DNA from: Larus michahellis
Taxonomy: Eukaryota > Chordata > Aves > Charadriiformes > Laridae
Direction of reading: 5' to 3'
Length of the DNA stretch: 64,000 nt
Assembly (NCBI RefSeq): GCF_964199755.1
Contig: NC_133897.1
Location: forward strand, 164,994,678-165,058,677
Positions 1 through 62,134 of this stretch are shown piece by piece; position 1 is the stretch's first letter; each line of letters begins with the position of its first letter. The position numbers and the translations under genes were made by a program. The notes beneath the pieces were generated by a model. The model saw only the letters and a list, made by a program, of their open reading frames with translations, did no database searches and was not told the origin of the DNA.

Positions 1-676
1 CAATGCTTGACAACCCTTTTGGTGAAGAAGTTTTTCCTAATATCCAATCTAAACCTCCCCTGGTGCAACTTGAGGCCATTTCCTCTTGTCCTATCGCCTG
101 TTACTTGGGAGAAGAGACCGACCCCCACCTCTCTACACCCTCCTTTCAGGTGGTTGTAGAGAGTGAGAAGGTCTCCCCTCAGCCTCCTTTTCTCCAGGCT
201 GAACACCCCCAGCTCCCTCAGACACTCCTCACAAGACTGTTCTCCAGACCCCTCACCATCTCCGTTGCCCTTCTCTGGACCCGCTCCAGCACCTCAGTGT
301 CTTTCTTGTAGCGAGGGGCCCAAAACTGGACACAGCACTCGAGGTGGGGCCTCACCAGTGCCGAGTACAGGGGGACGATCACTGCCCTAGTCCTGCTGGC
401 CACACTGTTCCTGACACAGGCCAGGATGCTGTTGGCCTTCTTGGCCCCCTGGGCACACTGCTGGCTCATATTCAGCCGGCTGTCGACCAACACCCCCAGG
501 TCCTTTTCCACCAGGCAGCTCTCCAGCCACTGTGCCCCAAGCCCGTAGCGTCCATGGGGTTGTTGTGGCCCAAGTGCAGGACCCGGCACTTGGCCTTGTT
601 GAACCTCAGACCATTGGCCTTGGCCCATCGATCCAGCCTGTCCAGATCCCTCTGTAGAGCCTTTCTACCCCGTTAA
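1..676 (-). mobile_element. CR1 LINE fragment, cut by the window edge
   Basis: On the - strand this reads the C-terminal part of a CR1 reverse transcriptase ORF (the [12 protein letters not shown] and FWAPRYKKD motifs, about 628-218) followed toward position 1 by the CR1 3' region. The 3' end lies beyond the left edge and the 5' end stops abruptly near 676, the usual 5' truncation of LINE insertions. The reading frames carry stops, so the copy is dead. It closely resembles the copy at 42463-43475. Confidence 0.9.
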
Positions 677-3150
677 TGATGATCAACAACCTGAAGTTCA
701 TTAGTGTGGCTAATTGCTAAAACCAGGAGATATGGGCAATTGTATAGCCAAATTAGGATTCTGCCAGGGCCAATGAACAATTTAGACCATTTGCATGGTT
801 TAAACACGAAAAAAATAATGAACTACTGAAGAAAGAAAGGGAACTGTACAGAGATAAAGGTGGACTCTATCTATTGTAACTACCTGATACGGCTTATTTA
901 CTTTTAAGTCCTCTCACTGTCATACAGTGATTGCTTTTAGGAGATAATGGTGTCTATACGGAAGATGAAAGTGATTCTGGGCAAGACAAAGCCCATTTAG
1001 AGGCTCAGGGAATCTCACCTTTCTTTTTTTTTCGGTCAAGCAGTCATATCTTTTCTCCTTTTTGGGCATGCAAATGACTTTACTACCTGCTGGTCTTATA
1101 CTTGGCGAAGTTTTTAACTTATGTATTGTTTCATGTTTTGAAATGTTGTTTTCAAGTCAGTAGACTTTGCCATTTCACTTACCCTATTTGTTCTTGCTTC
1201 CTTAGTATGGCGTCACAATACAACGCAGTTTTTTAGAACCACAGAACAATCACTATGCAGACTTTAATGCTAGTTTGTTTTGAAGCCACGTCTCATGCTG
1301 TGATGTGTAAGTGTGGGATAACAGCAAGGGCCCTGAATCTATGGGTGCAGGCAGAAGGCAAAGTCCCCCAAACCATCAATAACTTATGGTCAGTTATTGG
1401 TCATCGAAAAAGAGCAGCCTTTATTGCTGGGAAAAGGCTATTTTAAGAAAGGAAGAGTCACCTCGGTTCGTCCGCACCTTGGTGATGTTCTCCTTTCTTG
1501 GCTGGTAAGTAATGAACAAGCATATCCAGCCAAATCTCTGCCACTGCTCTTTGCCATCCTCTAAAGTGTAAAATTTCCACCTCAGGGATGTTTCATACCC
1601 AAGTTACTTGTTTTGTTTATCACGAAGACACTCCTGTGCTATCCTATAACAGCTTGCTAGCAACACAATTTTATTATCGTCCTAAACCAGAACATCCGTT
1701 TTCTGTACCGAGTCCCAGTAACTCACCACCCTGCAATTAACTCACTATTGTAGAATACACAGAAGCATGTACACTTTTTTTTTTTTTAAGCCCCCATCTA
1801 TTTGCTAAAAATTCATCTAGAATGGAGACTGTTCTGCTCCGAAAGGATAGCGATGTGTTAAATAGAGTGTACAAGGTATAGACAGTTACAGGATCAGAGG
1901 TGAAAAGCACATACCACTGCAGATTTCTAGACCTTACCCCTTGGAATTCAGCTTTATTAGCCGGCAATCCCAACTGGATAGTTAGGCCTCAAAAAGCTTT
2001 GGGAAGCAGTAAAACTGGGTTTTTTTATGGTTCTTATTACATAGTGATTTGTTTTCATCATATATTTATTCCAAGCCCCTACAGAGCAGCCTTATCAGTG
2101 TCACTCAACAGATGCAGCAAGACAGCCATGAAGCAAGGATGCAGGCAAATCTCATTTAATTAACATCTTTACCAACCAAAGCCTAAGCCTATGTGAATGT
2201 CACATTTAAATTTTAAGTCTTCGTATTTTATTTTTTAACAATGCATCAGCATTTTTAATAATTTTTAGCTTAAGGGCTGTTACATCAGAACTGTTACGAG
2301 TGTTCCTCCTCCCTCTGTTAGGGCTCATACAAATGCCCGTTCCTACTTTCACCACTAAAACACAACAGAAAAAGCTGGGCCATGCATTCACCTGTCTTCG
2401 TATCCACAATAGGAATGCTGTAGCCAAATATATTCCATTTCAGTACAACAGCACTAATCATTGCAATCAACAGCACTAATCATTGCAATCAACAGCACGA
2501 CATGCTGATCATTGCAACAAGAATCCCTGGAATGCAGAGAACTTGCAAGTTCACTGAAGGTAGATTTCCTCTACTGGCTAAAGAGATCAATGATACATAG
2601 CCGCTATTTAAATCCTGCAAAAATAAGCTACTTTCTGTTTAACACAGGATGTTTTCAGTGGAGCAGACGTTTCAGGTGCTGAATCTGACGCTTTTGGGTT
2701 TATTAGATGGCAGTACCTTTAGACATAAAGCAAAAGCAATCTGAGCAGCTCCTTATGTGGGCTGGTCTAATCTTCAATTCCTTCTTCATATATGTAAATA
2801 TAATCTGGTGTGGGATCCACTTAGGAGGGAATCTTTCTTGTTTGAATAGCTTGGGTCTCCTACAGCATTTTTAGCCTATTGACGAGCTCTGCATTTCCAG
2901 AGGTGCTGTAGTAGGAGTTATTCTGAGATCCTGATGCCCTTGAACAAACTCCACTTTCTGCTTTCTGATATTTAGAGCGTAGTTATTTACCATATATTAG
3001 CTTCCTTCATAAGCAAATTATGACTGGTCTCTATTAAGCCTATAATTTTGTTGTTTGTTTGCACATTTCCATTACTAATTTCCCAGACCGCCTTCATTGG
3101 CAAGTTCATTTTTCATTTGATTGAAAGTTGTTGTTAGTTTTCAGTCAGAT
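677..3150. other. Intergenic, no gene seen
   Basis: AT-rich sequence with only short chance ORFs and no recognisable protein, RNA gene or complete repeat, apart from the small tandem repeat at 2446-2518 and simple T-runs near 1023 and 1775. Confidence 0.6.
2446..2518. repeat. Short tandem repeat, 22-bp unit
   Basis: A 22-bp unit beginning CAACAGCACTAATCATTG is present twice without change (2446-2467 and 2468-2489). A third, diverged copy with a small insertion follows to about 2518. Confidence 0.85.
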
Positions 3151-3246
3151 CGTCTCATGGCGGTGGTTTTGGCAGTGTTAGGTTAACGGCTGGACTCGAT
3201 GATCTGAAAGGTCCCTTCCAACCTAGACGATTCTATGATTCTATGG
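3150..3246 (+). mobile_element. CR1 3' tail fragment
   Basis: It reads in CR1 sense on the + strand: GGACTCGATGATCTGAAAGG, then the conserved CCCTTCCAACC, then ATTCTATGATTCTATG at the 3' end. Only about 95 bp of the 3' end is present. Confidence 0.85.
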
Positions 3247-3856
3247 ACCTCTCGGCACAGCTCCAAGTGCTTTCATGTGGGAGGCTGCGGAAATACTGGA
3301 GTGGGGGACAGACAAGGCAGGTTAATGCAAGTCATTTGTGAAATCCCACCCTCAAGTACCTAATAATGACAGAGGTTCCAGGATATTACATCCTAGTGGA
3401 AGGATGCATTTATTTGCTACTTTGAGTTAGGTACTAAAAATGTAGACATTTGCCCTGTGCCTTGTATAGGGAGTTTAAGTAATTGCTGAAATTGAGAGCT
3501 GGTGACCCCGCTAACAGGGTTAAGTACCCACAAGTTATGTGCTGAGCACTCTGCATTTCTCATCTCCGGCAGTAAGTACTGTCAAATCTTCATTTAGTGA
3601 AACTCTTGAGTTGTTTCTGATCATGAGGAAGGTATGGATACAAGAGGTCAAGTCCCTCTTGCCTACCTTGGTTTTACTTGCAATGGTCTAATAAATCCTC
3701 AGAATTTTTATGAAGGAGCGTTACAATAGTAGGCTGTTGGATACAAGTTGCTTGTAATGGAAAATTGTCATTTTAGGATTCTAAGCTTTCAGGCTTTTTG
3801 CAAATCCTTGAATAATTTTGCTCAAGCTTATTTTTCAAAGTTTGACTTATTTATCA
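3247..3856. other. Intergenic, nothing recognised
   Basis: About 600 bp of unique-looking sequence between two CR1 fragments. No ORF of note, RNA gene or repeat was seen. Confidence 0.5.
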
Positions 3857-5740
3857 TAGAATCATAGAGTGGTTTGGGTTGGAAAGGACTTTTAAAGGTC
3901 ATCTACTCCAGCCCCCCTGCAATGACCAGGGACATCTTCAACTAGATCAGGTTGCTCAGAGCCTGACCAACCTGACCTGGAATGTTTCCAGGGATGGGGC
4001 ATCTACAGCCTCTCTGGGCAGCCTGGGCCACTGTTTCACTACCCTCAGCGTAAACAATTTCTTCATTATATCTAGTCTAAATCTACCCTCTTTTAGCTTA
4101 AAGCAATTACCATTTGTCCTGTTGCTACTGGCCCTGCTAAAAAGTTTGCCCCATCTTTCCTGTAGGCCTCCTTAAGGTAGGGGAAGGCCGCAAGAAGATC
4201 TCCCTGGAGCCTTCTCTTCTCCTGAACAACCCCAACTCTCTCAGCCTGTCCTCACAGCAGAGATGCTCCAGCCCTCGGATCATCTTCATGGCCCTCCTCT
4301 GGACTTGCTCCAACAGGTCCATGTCCTTCTTATGCTGGGGTCTGCAGAGCTGGACGCAGTACTTCACGCGGGCTCTCAGCAGAGCAGAGGGGCAGAATCA
4401 CCTCCCTTAACCTGCTGGCCACGCTGCTTTTGCTGCGGCCCGGGATGTGGTTGGCTTTTCGGGCTGGGAGCACACATTGCCGGCTCATGTCCAGCTGTTC
4501 ATGCTGCAGTACCCCCAAGTGCTTCTTGGCAGAGATGCTCTCAATCCCTTCATCCCCAGCCTGTGCTGATACCGGGGCTTGCCCCGACCCAGGTGCAGGA
4601 CCCTGCACTTGGCCTTGTTGAACCTCATGAGGTTCACATGGGCCCACTTCTGGAGTCTGTCCAGGTCCCTCTGGATGACATCCTGTCCCTCAGGCATGTC
4701 AGTCGCACTGCTCAGCTTGATGTCATCTGCAAACATGGTGAGGGTGCACTTGATCCCACTGCCTGTGTCATTGATGAAGATATTAAACAGTACTGGTCCC
4801 AACACAGCCCTGTCCCACTGCTCTCTGGATTCAACCATCCAACCAATTCCTTATTCACTGAACCCATCACATCCATACCTCTCCAATTTAGAGAGAAGGA
4901 CCCTGACAAAGGCCTTACGGAAGTCCAGATAGACAACATCTGTAGTTCTTCCCTTATCCACTGATGTAGTGGCCATCATAGAAGGCCACTAGATTGGTCG
5001 TGCAGGACTTGCCTTTGGTGAAGCCATGTAGTAGACACAAACCACCAGGTTCCTTTTGTTGCCTCGGTCTCTAATTCTTACCCATAAGCTTTCAGCCTGC
5101 TCGTGGCTATTCTTCAGAGACAGCTCTTCACACTCTGTCCATTTCTTGACATAGAGGGCAATGCCTCTGCCCCTCCTTTGTCGCCTTCCCTTCTGAACAG
5201 CCTGTACCCATCACCAGCCGCACACCAGTCATGGGATTCATCCCACCAAGTTTCAATAACGGCAACTAGGTTGTCGCTTTCTAGCAGCACAGTGGCTTCC
5301 AGCTTCTCCTTGTTTGTTGGCCACGCTGCATGCATTGGCGTAGAGGCACTTCAGGTGGGCTGTTGGCCGTGTCACTTTCTTAGAGGAACACTCCTTAATT
5401 CCTTTGAGGTATTTCCCTGGTGTTCCTCTGTTGGTTCTTATTACCTCAGAAGCCGCTGGCTCATCTCAGCAAGACTTCAAGTGTTCTGCAGCATAGACAA
5501 CACATCTCGGAGCTACAAGCTGAGAGACCTTGCTAACACCCCTCTAACCTTGGCATGTCATCCCATGGCTTGTCTGTCACGGGCAATCCTGATATTGTCC
5601 CCCTCCCCTTTCAAGCCTAGTTTAAAGCTCTGTCAGTGAGCCCTGATAGCTCATGAGCAAAGACCCTCTTTCCCCTTTGAGAAAGCTGAATCCCATCCGA
5701 CAGCAGCAGGCCTGGTGCTGGTCTTGGGCTGCGGGACCAC
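3857..5740 (-). mobile_element. CR1 LINE, internally deleted, with ORF1 end, EN start, RT and 3' end
   Basis: The 3' tail is at 3857 (ATCATAGAATCATAGA) and the element reads leftward on the - strand. Frames on that strand show, from 5' to 3', the end of ORF1 (DGIQLSQRGKR, about 5690), the endonuclease start (ETWWDESHDW, about 5260), then a jump near 5040-5115 into the reverse transcriptase. The RT keeps the catalytic FADD motif near 4730, followed by the 3' region. Most of the endonuclease and the front half of RT are missing. Stops and frameshifts make it inactive. The 5' boundary is approximate because it abuts the opposite-strand CR1 starting near 5745. Confidence 0.85.
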
Positions 5741-5744
5741 CTGG

Positions 5745-6284
5745 GTCTTGGGCTCCCCACCTGGAGAACTGTGTCCAGCTCTGGAGTTCTCAGAGGGAAC
5801 ATGGACAGAGGGAACAGCAAGGGCATGGACCTGTTGGAACGGGTCCAGCAGAGTGCCACGAAGATGCTCTGAGGGCTGGAGCCCCTCTGCTGTGAGGACA
5901 GGCTGAGAGAGCTGGAGTTGTTCAGCCTGGAGAAGAGAAGGCTCCGGGGAGAACTTAGAGGCCCTTCCAGTCTCTAAAGGGGCTACAGGAGAGGTGGGGA
6001 GGGACTCTGGATCAGGGAGTGGAGCAATAGGGCGAGGGGTTTCAAACTGAAAGAGGGGAGATTTAGATTGGATATCAGGAAGAAATTCTTTCCTGTGAGG
6101 GTGGTGAGACACTGGCCCAGGTTGCCCAGAGAAGCTGTGGCTGCCCCATCCCTGGAGGTGTTCAAGGCCAGGCTGGATGGGGCTTGGAGCAGCCTGGTCT
6201 GGTGGGAGGTGTCCCTGCCCATGGCAGGGGGTTGGAACCAGATGGCCCTTAAGGTCCCTTCCAACCCAAGCGATTCTATGATTT
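5745..6284 (+). mobile_element. CR1 LINE 3' fragment upstream of RPLP1
   Basis: CR1 sense on the + strand, from the end of the RT ORF (ELCPALEF and related frames) through the 3' region with [14 protein letters not shown]-like sequence, to CCCTTCCAACCC and ATTCTATGATT near 6283. Its 5' end faces the 5' end of the - strand copy on its left. It ends about 310 bp before the inferred RPLP1 transcription start. Confidence 0.88.
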
Positions 6285-6450
6285 ATCGCGAAGGACCCCG
6301 CAGCGCCGCAGAGGACCCGGCGGTGCGCCCGTCCGCCTTCCCCACGGCCGGGGCCCTCAGGCGGCGGGCGGCGGGACCCGGGGGGACCCGGAGGCCCTCC
6401 GAGGCCGCCCGCGCCGGGCCGACGCTCCCGTCATCCCCCGCTGCGCTGCG

Positions 6451-6552
6451 ATTGGTGCAGCCCTGCCCCGCCGCCATTGGCCAGCACTGCCCTGCCGGTC
6501 TCGGGTTGGACAGCGGCGCTGACGACCTTGTTGCGTCTCATCCTGCGATTGG
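6451..6552 (+). promoter_or_regulatory. Three inverted CCAAT boxes
   Basis: ATTGG, the reverse complement of CCAAT, occurs at 6451-6455, 6476-6480 and 6548-6552, between about 140 and 40 bp before the inferred start. This clustering fits NF-Y binding, though that role is inferred. Confidence 0.55.
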
Positions 6553-6564
6553 CTGCGCGCGCCA

Positions 6565-6573
6565 TTATAAAGG
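6565..6573 (+). promoter_or_regulatory. TATA-like element of RPLP1
   Basis: TTATAAAGG lies about 27 bp upstream of the pyrimidine tract at 6593, the standard spacing for a TATA box. A TATA-like box together with a TOP tract is common in ribosomal protein genes. Confidence 0.6.
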
Positions 6574-6592
6574 CAGCCCGTAGGCCTGAGGT

Positions 6593-6605
6593 CCTTTTCC
6601 TCCCC
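6593..6605 (+). promoter_or_regulatory. 5'TOP tract and probable transcription start of RPLP1
   Basis: CCTTTTCCTCCCC has the form of a terminal oligopyrimidine tract, which starts at a C cap site and puts ribosomal protein mRNAs under mTOR/LARP1 translational control. It would give an 86-nt 5'UTR before the ATG at 6679, with no upstream ATG seen. The start position is inferred from the motif. Confidence 0.65.
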
Positions 6606-6678
6606 GGCGGCGCAAGGTGCTGCGTCCTTCAGCTGAAGCTAAGGCCGTCCACCCCGGCGACTGGCACCGCGCCCCGCC

Positions 6679-8189
6679 ATGGCCTCCGTCTCCGAGCTCG
6701 CCTGCATCTACTCCGCCCTCATCCTGCACGACGACGAGGTCACCGTCACGGTGAGTGCGGGCCCCGCGCCCCGCCGGCACAAGATGGCGGCGAGCGGCGG
6801 CATGGCATGGCATGGCATGGCGGGGCGGGGACGGGCCGGGTGCTGAGCGCCGCTCTCGTTACAGGAGGACAAGATCAACGCGCTCATCAAGGCGGCCGGA
6901 GTGAACGTGGAGCCGTTCTGGCCCGGCCTCTTCGCGAAGGTGAGCGGCAGGGAAATGGGGGGCGGAGGGGGGCGGCGCCCCGGGGTCGGGCGGAGGTGGG
7001 GGCAAGGGGGGCCCGGGGTCGGGCGGAGGTGAGGGGGGAAGCGACCCGGGGCCGGGCTGAGGTGATGGGGTATGGGGGGAAGGGGCCTGGGGCTGGGCTG
7101 AGGTGATGGAGGGGGGGAAGCGGCCCGGGGGCGGCCGGGGCACCTCGGGGGGGTGTGTGTGTGGGGGTTTCGCTGTGTTTCATGGGTGCAGATCGCAGCC
7201 AAGCAATGGCTGCCCGGTGGTGGCGACTTGGGCAGGGGACCCCTATGGGATTAGTGTTGAAACGCTTTTAATGAGTATAAACCCGCCAAATTACATTGTC
7301 TCTCAGTGACTTGTCAGGTGGGATGAAGCGGCAGCGGGCGCGTCACGGTGCGGCTGCGCAGGGCTGAAGCGGGGCTGCCCCGCGCTAACCGGGCTTTCCT
7401 CCGCTGCTTCTCCCCAGGCGCTGGCGAACATCGACATCGGCAGCCTCATCTGCAACGTGGGAGCGGGCGGCGGCGGGGCTCCGGCCGCGGCTGCTCCTGC
7501 CGGCGGTGCTGCCCCAGCGGGCGGTGCTGCCCCGGGTAAGGGGAATTCTGTGCCCGACGCAGGGATTGTCGGCTGGAACAAACACTGGGTTAAGAAGCTG
7601 CTTGTTGTCAGCTTTAGAGTCAGCCTGGCTCGTTCCCCTTGCAATTTGAGGGTGGTTTGTGCTTCGTAGTACACGTGGGTAGAGCAGAACAGACCCTCGC
7701 CTTTAGAAAGGCTGGAATTGCACTTCGAGTCTGATCTAGTTAAAGGTGTCCCTGCGTGCTGCAGGGACGAGATGGCCTTTAAAGGTCCCTTCCAACCCAG
7801 CACATTCTATGATTCCGAGTCAGTGAACAGGATTAGTGTTGCCTCAGAGTTAAGGCTGGTCGTTCTGTATCTTGTCAGGATCTCATCCTGGTGCCTGAAG
7901 AGAGAGCACGTGCTCTGTAAAATTGTTTTAGTTTTGATGGGAATTAATTTTGAAGGCACAAACTCCCTTTCCCAGCGGAAACGCTGGTCTCGGGTTGTTG
8001 GCTCAGCGTGTTAGCATTGCTCAGGTCGTGCTTGCTGATGTTAGTCACTGTACGTGACTCTTGGGAGCTGGTAACATGGAAAAATCCTGACTCTCTTCTC
8101 CTTTTCTAGCCGAGGAGAAGAAAGAAGAGGAAAAGAAAGAAGAATCAGAGGAATCTGATGATGACATGGGCTTTGGTCTTTTTGACTAA
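6679..8189 (+). CDS. RPLP1: 60S acidic ribosomal protein P1, four exons
   Basis: P1 pairs with P2 on uL10 (P0) to form the ribosomal stalk, which recruits translation GTPases. Coding exons are 6679-6750, 6865-6939, 7418-7535 and 8110-8189, all with GT-AG introns (114, 478 and 574 bp). Together they make 345 nt, or 114 codons plus TAA, the same length as human P1. The protein starts [14 protein letters not shown] (helical dimerisation domain), has a Gly/Ala/Pro-rich hinge at about residues 64-88, then an acidic Lys/Glu run, and ends with the conserved [12 protein letters not shown] tail that binds elongation factors. The ATG is in a good context (GCCATGG). The intact frame, normal introns, TOP promoter and poly(A) signal argue for a working gene and against a processed retrocopy. 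Its convergent position beside PTK2 is discussed in the findings. Confidence 0.97.
6781..6792 (+). promoter_or_regulatory. Possible YY1 site in RPLP1 intron 1
   Basis: AAGATGGCGGCG matches the YY1 consensus (AAnATGGCGGC) just downstream of exon 1, a common place for YY1 sites in housekeeping genes. Function is inferred. Confidence 0.5.
6801..6820. repeat. (CATGG)4 microsatellite in RPLP1 intron 1
   Basis: Four perfect CATGG units within the 114-bp first intron. Confidence 0.9.
6957..7140. repeat. G-rich imperfect tandem repeats in RPLP1 intron 2
   Basis: Repeated blocks of the type CGGGCGGAGGTG and GGGCTGAGGTGATGG alternate with runs of four to eight G on the + strand. The dense G-runs could form G-quadruplexes in DNA or in the pre-mRNA. 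They start within about 20 bp of the exon 2 donor. Confidence 0.7.
7755..7815 (+). mobile_element. Small CR1 tail in RPLP1 intron 3
   Basis: About 60 bp in CR1 sense: GATGGCCTTTAAAGGTCCC, then TTCCAACCCAGCACATTCTATGATT. Only the extreme 3' end is present. Confidence 0.8.
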
Positions 8190-8209
8190 TTACTTTTGTA
8201 CCCAACTGT

Positions 8210-8215
8210 AATAAA
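8210..8215 (+). terminator. RPLP1 poly(A) signal
   Basis: AATAAA begins 21 nt after the stop codon, followed by a GT-rich stretch at about 8232-8258. The very short 3'UTR (about 40-50 nt) is typical of ribosomal protein mRNAs. Confidence 0.85.
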
Positions 8216-8239
8216 GAACATGTAAACGTACTCTTGTCT

Positions 8240-9990
8240 CTTAACGTGGGTGCGTGTGCAGGGGAGCGGACAAGGGATGGCCAGGTTACCTACAGGTATT
8301 GGAACTGCTGTTGTCCCGTGTTAATCCAGGGCTTTACGACTTCCCTTGTTGGTTCTTCACACTTAGCATCAGCACAGCGTGGTGACAGCTGCGGGCTCCT
8401 AATTACATTTTTAGAGTACAGCCAAAGGTGGAAATGCCATGATGGTGAGCAGGGGATGTGGCATGTTTAGCAGAAGTGCCATGAGGTGGCAGGTCCTGCA
8501 GCCTCTCGGTGAAGCTGCAGCGTCTCTGGTTAATGCTTCGAGTGCTGCATCTCGGGCAGTTTCTAGTATCGGGTAATTCAGCCTGTTCAGGGCACCTAAA
8601 GGCTGAGGCATGGCAGGGATTAAGTGTCTTGCAGTGCGGGACAGTTGTTGAGCTGGAGACTGGGGCAAACAGCTGAATTCTCAGCTAAAGGCCCTTGTTG
8701 GAGGCTGCAGCTGGGATCCCGTTTATTCAGGAGCGGGTATGATTTAAAAGCAGTTGAGTCCTGCAGTACCCGGCACCCAGCCTGGGTTGTATCGGGGTGT
8801 AATTGTTTTGCCTTTCCAGAAAAAAGTGAAGGAGCATCTCTGAAAACTGCTTTGAGGGGAAGATCGTGTAATTTTACATATAAAAGGAGTACCTTAAAAA
8901 GTACGTCTTTCTAAAATAACTTCTGAACGGGACTTTTCCGGAGCAACTGAACAAGGCAAGGGCTGTTTTTCTAATGTGTAGTCTAAAACGACAACAGTCG
9001 TGGGTAAGGACGACTCCAAAGCTGTGTAGGAGGGTGGTTTCGCATCCAGACCCACAGTGGATGCTCTGCGCTGCCCCCTCTGCCCACCAAACTGGAGCTC
9101 ATCTGGTGTTTGAAAGATGTGGGCACCCAGGGAAGGATTTAGGCCGTGCAACCCCCTGCTTTAAAGAACCCTCCCCCTAGGAAAACCGATTTTAGAAGGC
9201 CGAAGGAGCGACACGCAGTAATTACACATCACACAGGTAACACGGACTTGTTCCTGTGCTCCGTAGCGGGAGGGGGAAATGCTTTCCGGAAGGCTACTTG
9301 AATCTTGCATTTCCTCCTTGGATGTTTAATGTTGATCCTTAAGTCCTGCCTAAGTGAATTGGTCAAAGTTTGTGGATTAGGGTGGGGGGAAAATTCCACA
9401 CAGGGAAAACTCTCAGTGGTTTCTTCTGCAGCGCACACACAAAATCATACAGCTGGGATTTCACTGGTAACACCTTTTTAATAGGTCAAAGTAACTGTAC
9501 AGTTCATTATATTCTTCCTGAGAATAATTTATATCCCTCAACAGCAAAAAGGGAGTGTGGTTTGTATTTTAACAGAACAGATGGCGTAACTGGAAAACCA
9601 AGGAAAATCTAATTACACCGCTCTACTGTAACTCCTCCCAGGCAAGACAGACAAAAGGATGGGTTAGTTAACTACAGTGGGTTTAAAATATTCAACATGG
9701 CTTTAATCTGTCTTTTATAAATTATATAAAAATGGGGGACATGAATGGTTACCGAACTCCTCTAAATGCAGCTCTGAATTGCTCTGGTACAAAGCAGCAT
9801 TTTTGCTTCCAAGGAAAACAACGTTGCTACAAAAGAACTGGCACGTTATTCTGATGAAAAAGACGAGAGTTTTCAGTTGTGTTCTACAGCTAGTTCCAAA
9901 CAAATGCTTCACACATTCACATAAAAGTAAAAGGCAGGAAGATGAAGAGGGCTTTTAGTTTGTCTTGAAATGACTGAAGTCTTGAAAATA
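8240..9990. other. Region between the convergent 3' ends of RPLP1 and PTK2
   Basis: No coding exon, repeat family or RNA gene was recognised. Its right part may belong to the PTK2 3'UTR if a distal poly(A) site is used; ATTAAA on the - strand occurs at 9702-9707 and 9477-9482. Confidence 0.5.
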
Positions 9991-9996
9991 TAGCTT

Positions 9997-10002
9997 TTTA
10001 TT
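9997..10002 (-). terminator. Candidate PTK2 poly(A) signal
   Basis: AATAAA on the - strand lies about 510 nt after the PTK2 stop codon. It is the first perfect hexamer I saw, but further ATTAAA signals lie downstream, so the real cleavage site is uncertain. Confidence 0.35.
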
Positions 10003-10513
10003 CTTTCTCTGTAAATTGTGATTAGCATATTGCGACGTAAGTGTTCTAATAAAAAAAATTCCAGTCTGGATAGTTCATATACTGTGGGCAAGAATTCTCA
10101 GCCCTGAGGTTTCCCCGAATTCTTCACTTCACAATATCTTTCTCTGCTCTGCTGCTCGGACAGTTTGGGCTCTGAGACCGTAACCCGGCAGCAGCTCTAG
10201 GCCAAGCGTGTCCCGTGCCACGGTATAAACCCGCAGCGCGCTCCGGAGCCGTGATTTCCCGAGGACGTCTGCGCAAACTTCATCGTGTGATAATGCCGCC
10301 GTTTGAATCCCAGACCAGCTTGGCTTTATGATATAAAAACGTGGTTAAACTTTTGTAATGAGAGAACCAAGAGCTGTCAGTCAGCTCCGCTGAAGCAAGA
10401 GGCGCTGGAAAGCCAGGACTACGCTGGGTTAATCCTCAACTGCTGGTGGGAGGTGAAAAAACATCCTTTCGCAAGCAGAATTCTGAAGACTGATGAAACT
10501 CTTCCCTCAGCGC

Positions 10514-62134
<51,621 letters not shown>

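Larger units (their letters stand above)
6290..7560. promoter_or_regulatory. CpG-island promoter region of RPLP1
   Basis: A sharp change to GC- and CpG-rich sequence begins right after the CR1 tail and extends through RPLP1 exons 1-3, as expected for a constitutively expressed ribosomal protein gene. The boundaries were judged by eye. Confidence 0.75.

Noticed and set aside
1-676. RT-like frames as part of an endogenous retrovirus.
   Set aside because: The motifs and the ATTCTATG-type tails of sibling copies are those of CR1 non-LTR elements. No LTR, gag or env was seen.
4263-4964. A 233-codon open frame on the + strand.
   Set aside because: It is antisense to the CR1 reverse transcriptase region; the CR1 protein motifs read on the other strand.
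6708-7202. Proline-rich open frames on the - strand across RPLP1.
   Set aside because: They arise from the G-rich intron repeats of RPLP1 read backwards.
8028-8095. A possible box C/D snoRNA in RPLP1 intron 3 (CTGATGTTA and CCTGACT).
   Set aside because: The C box is imperfect and no terminal stem is evident.
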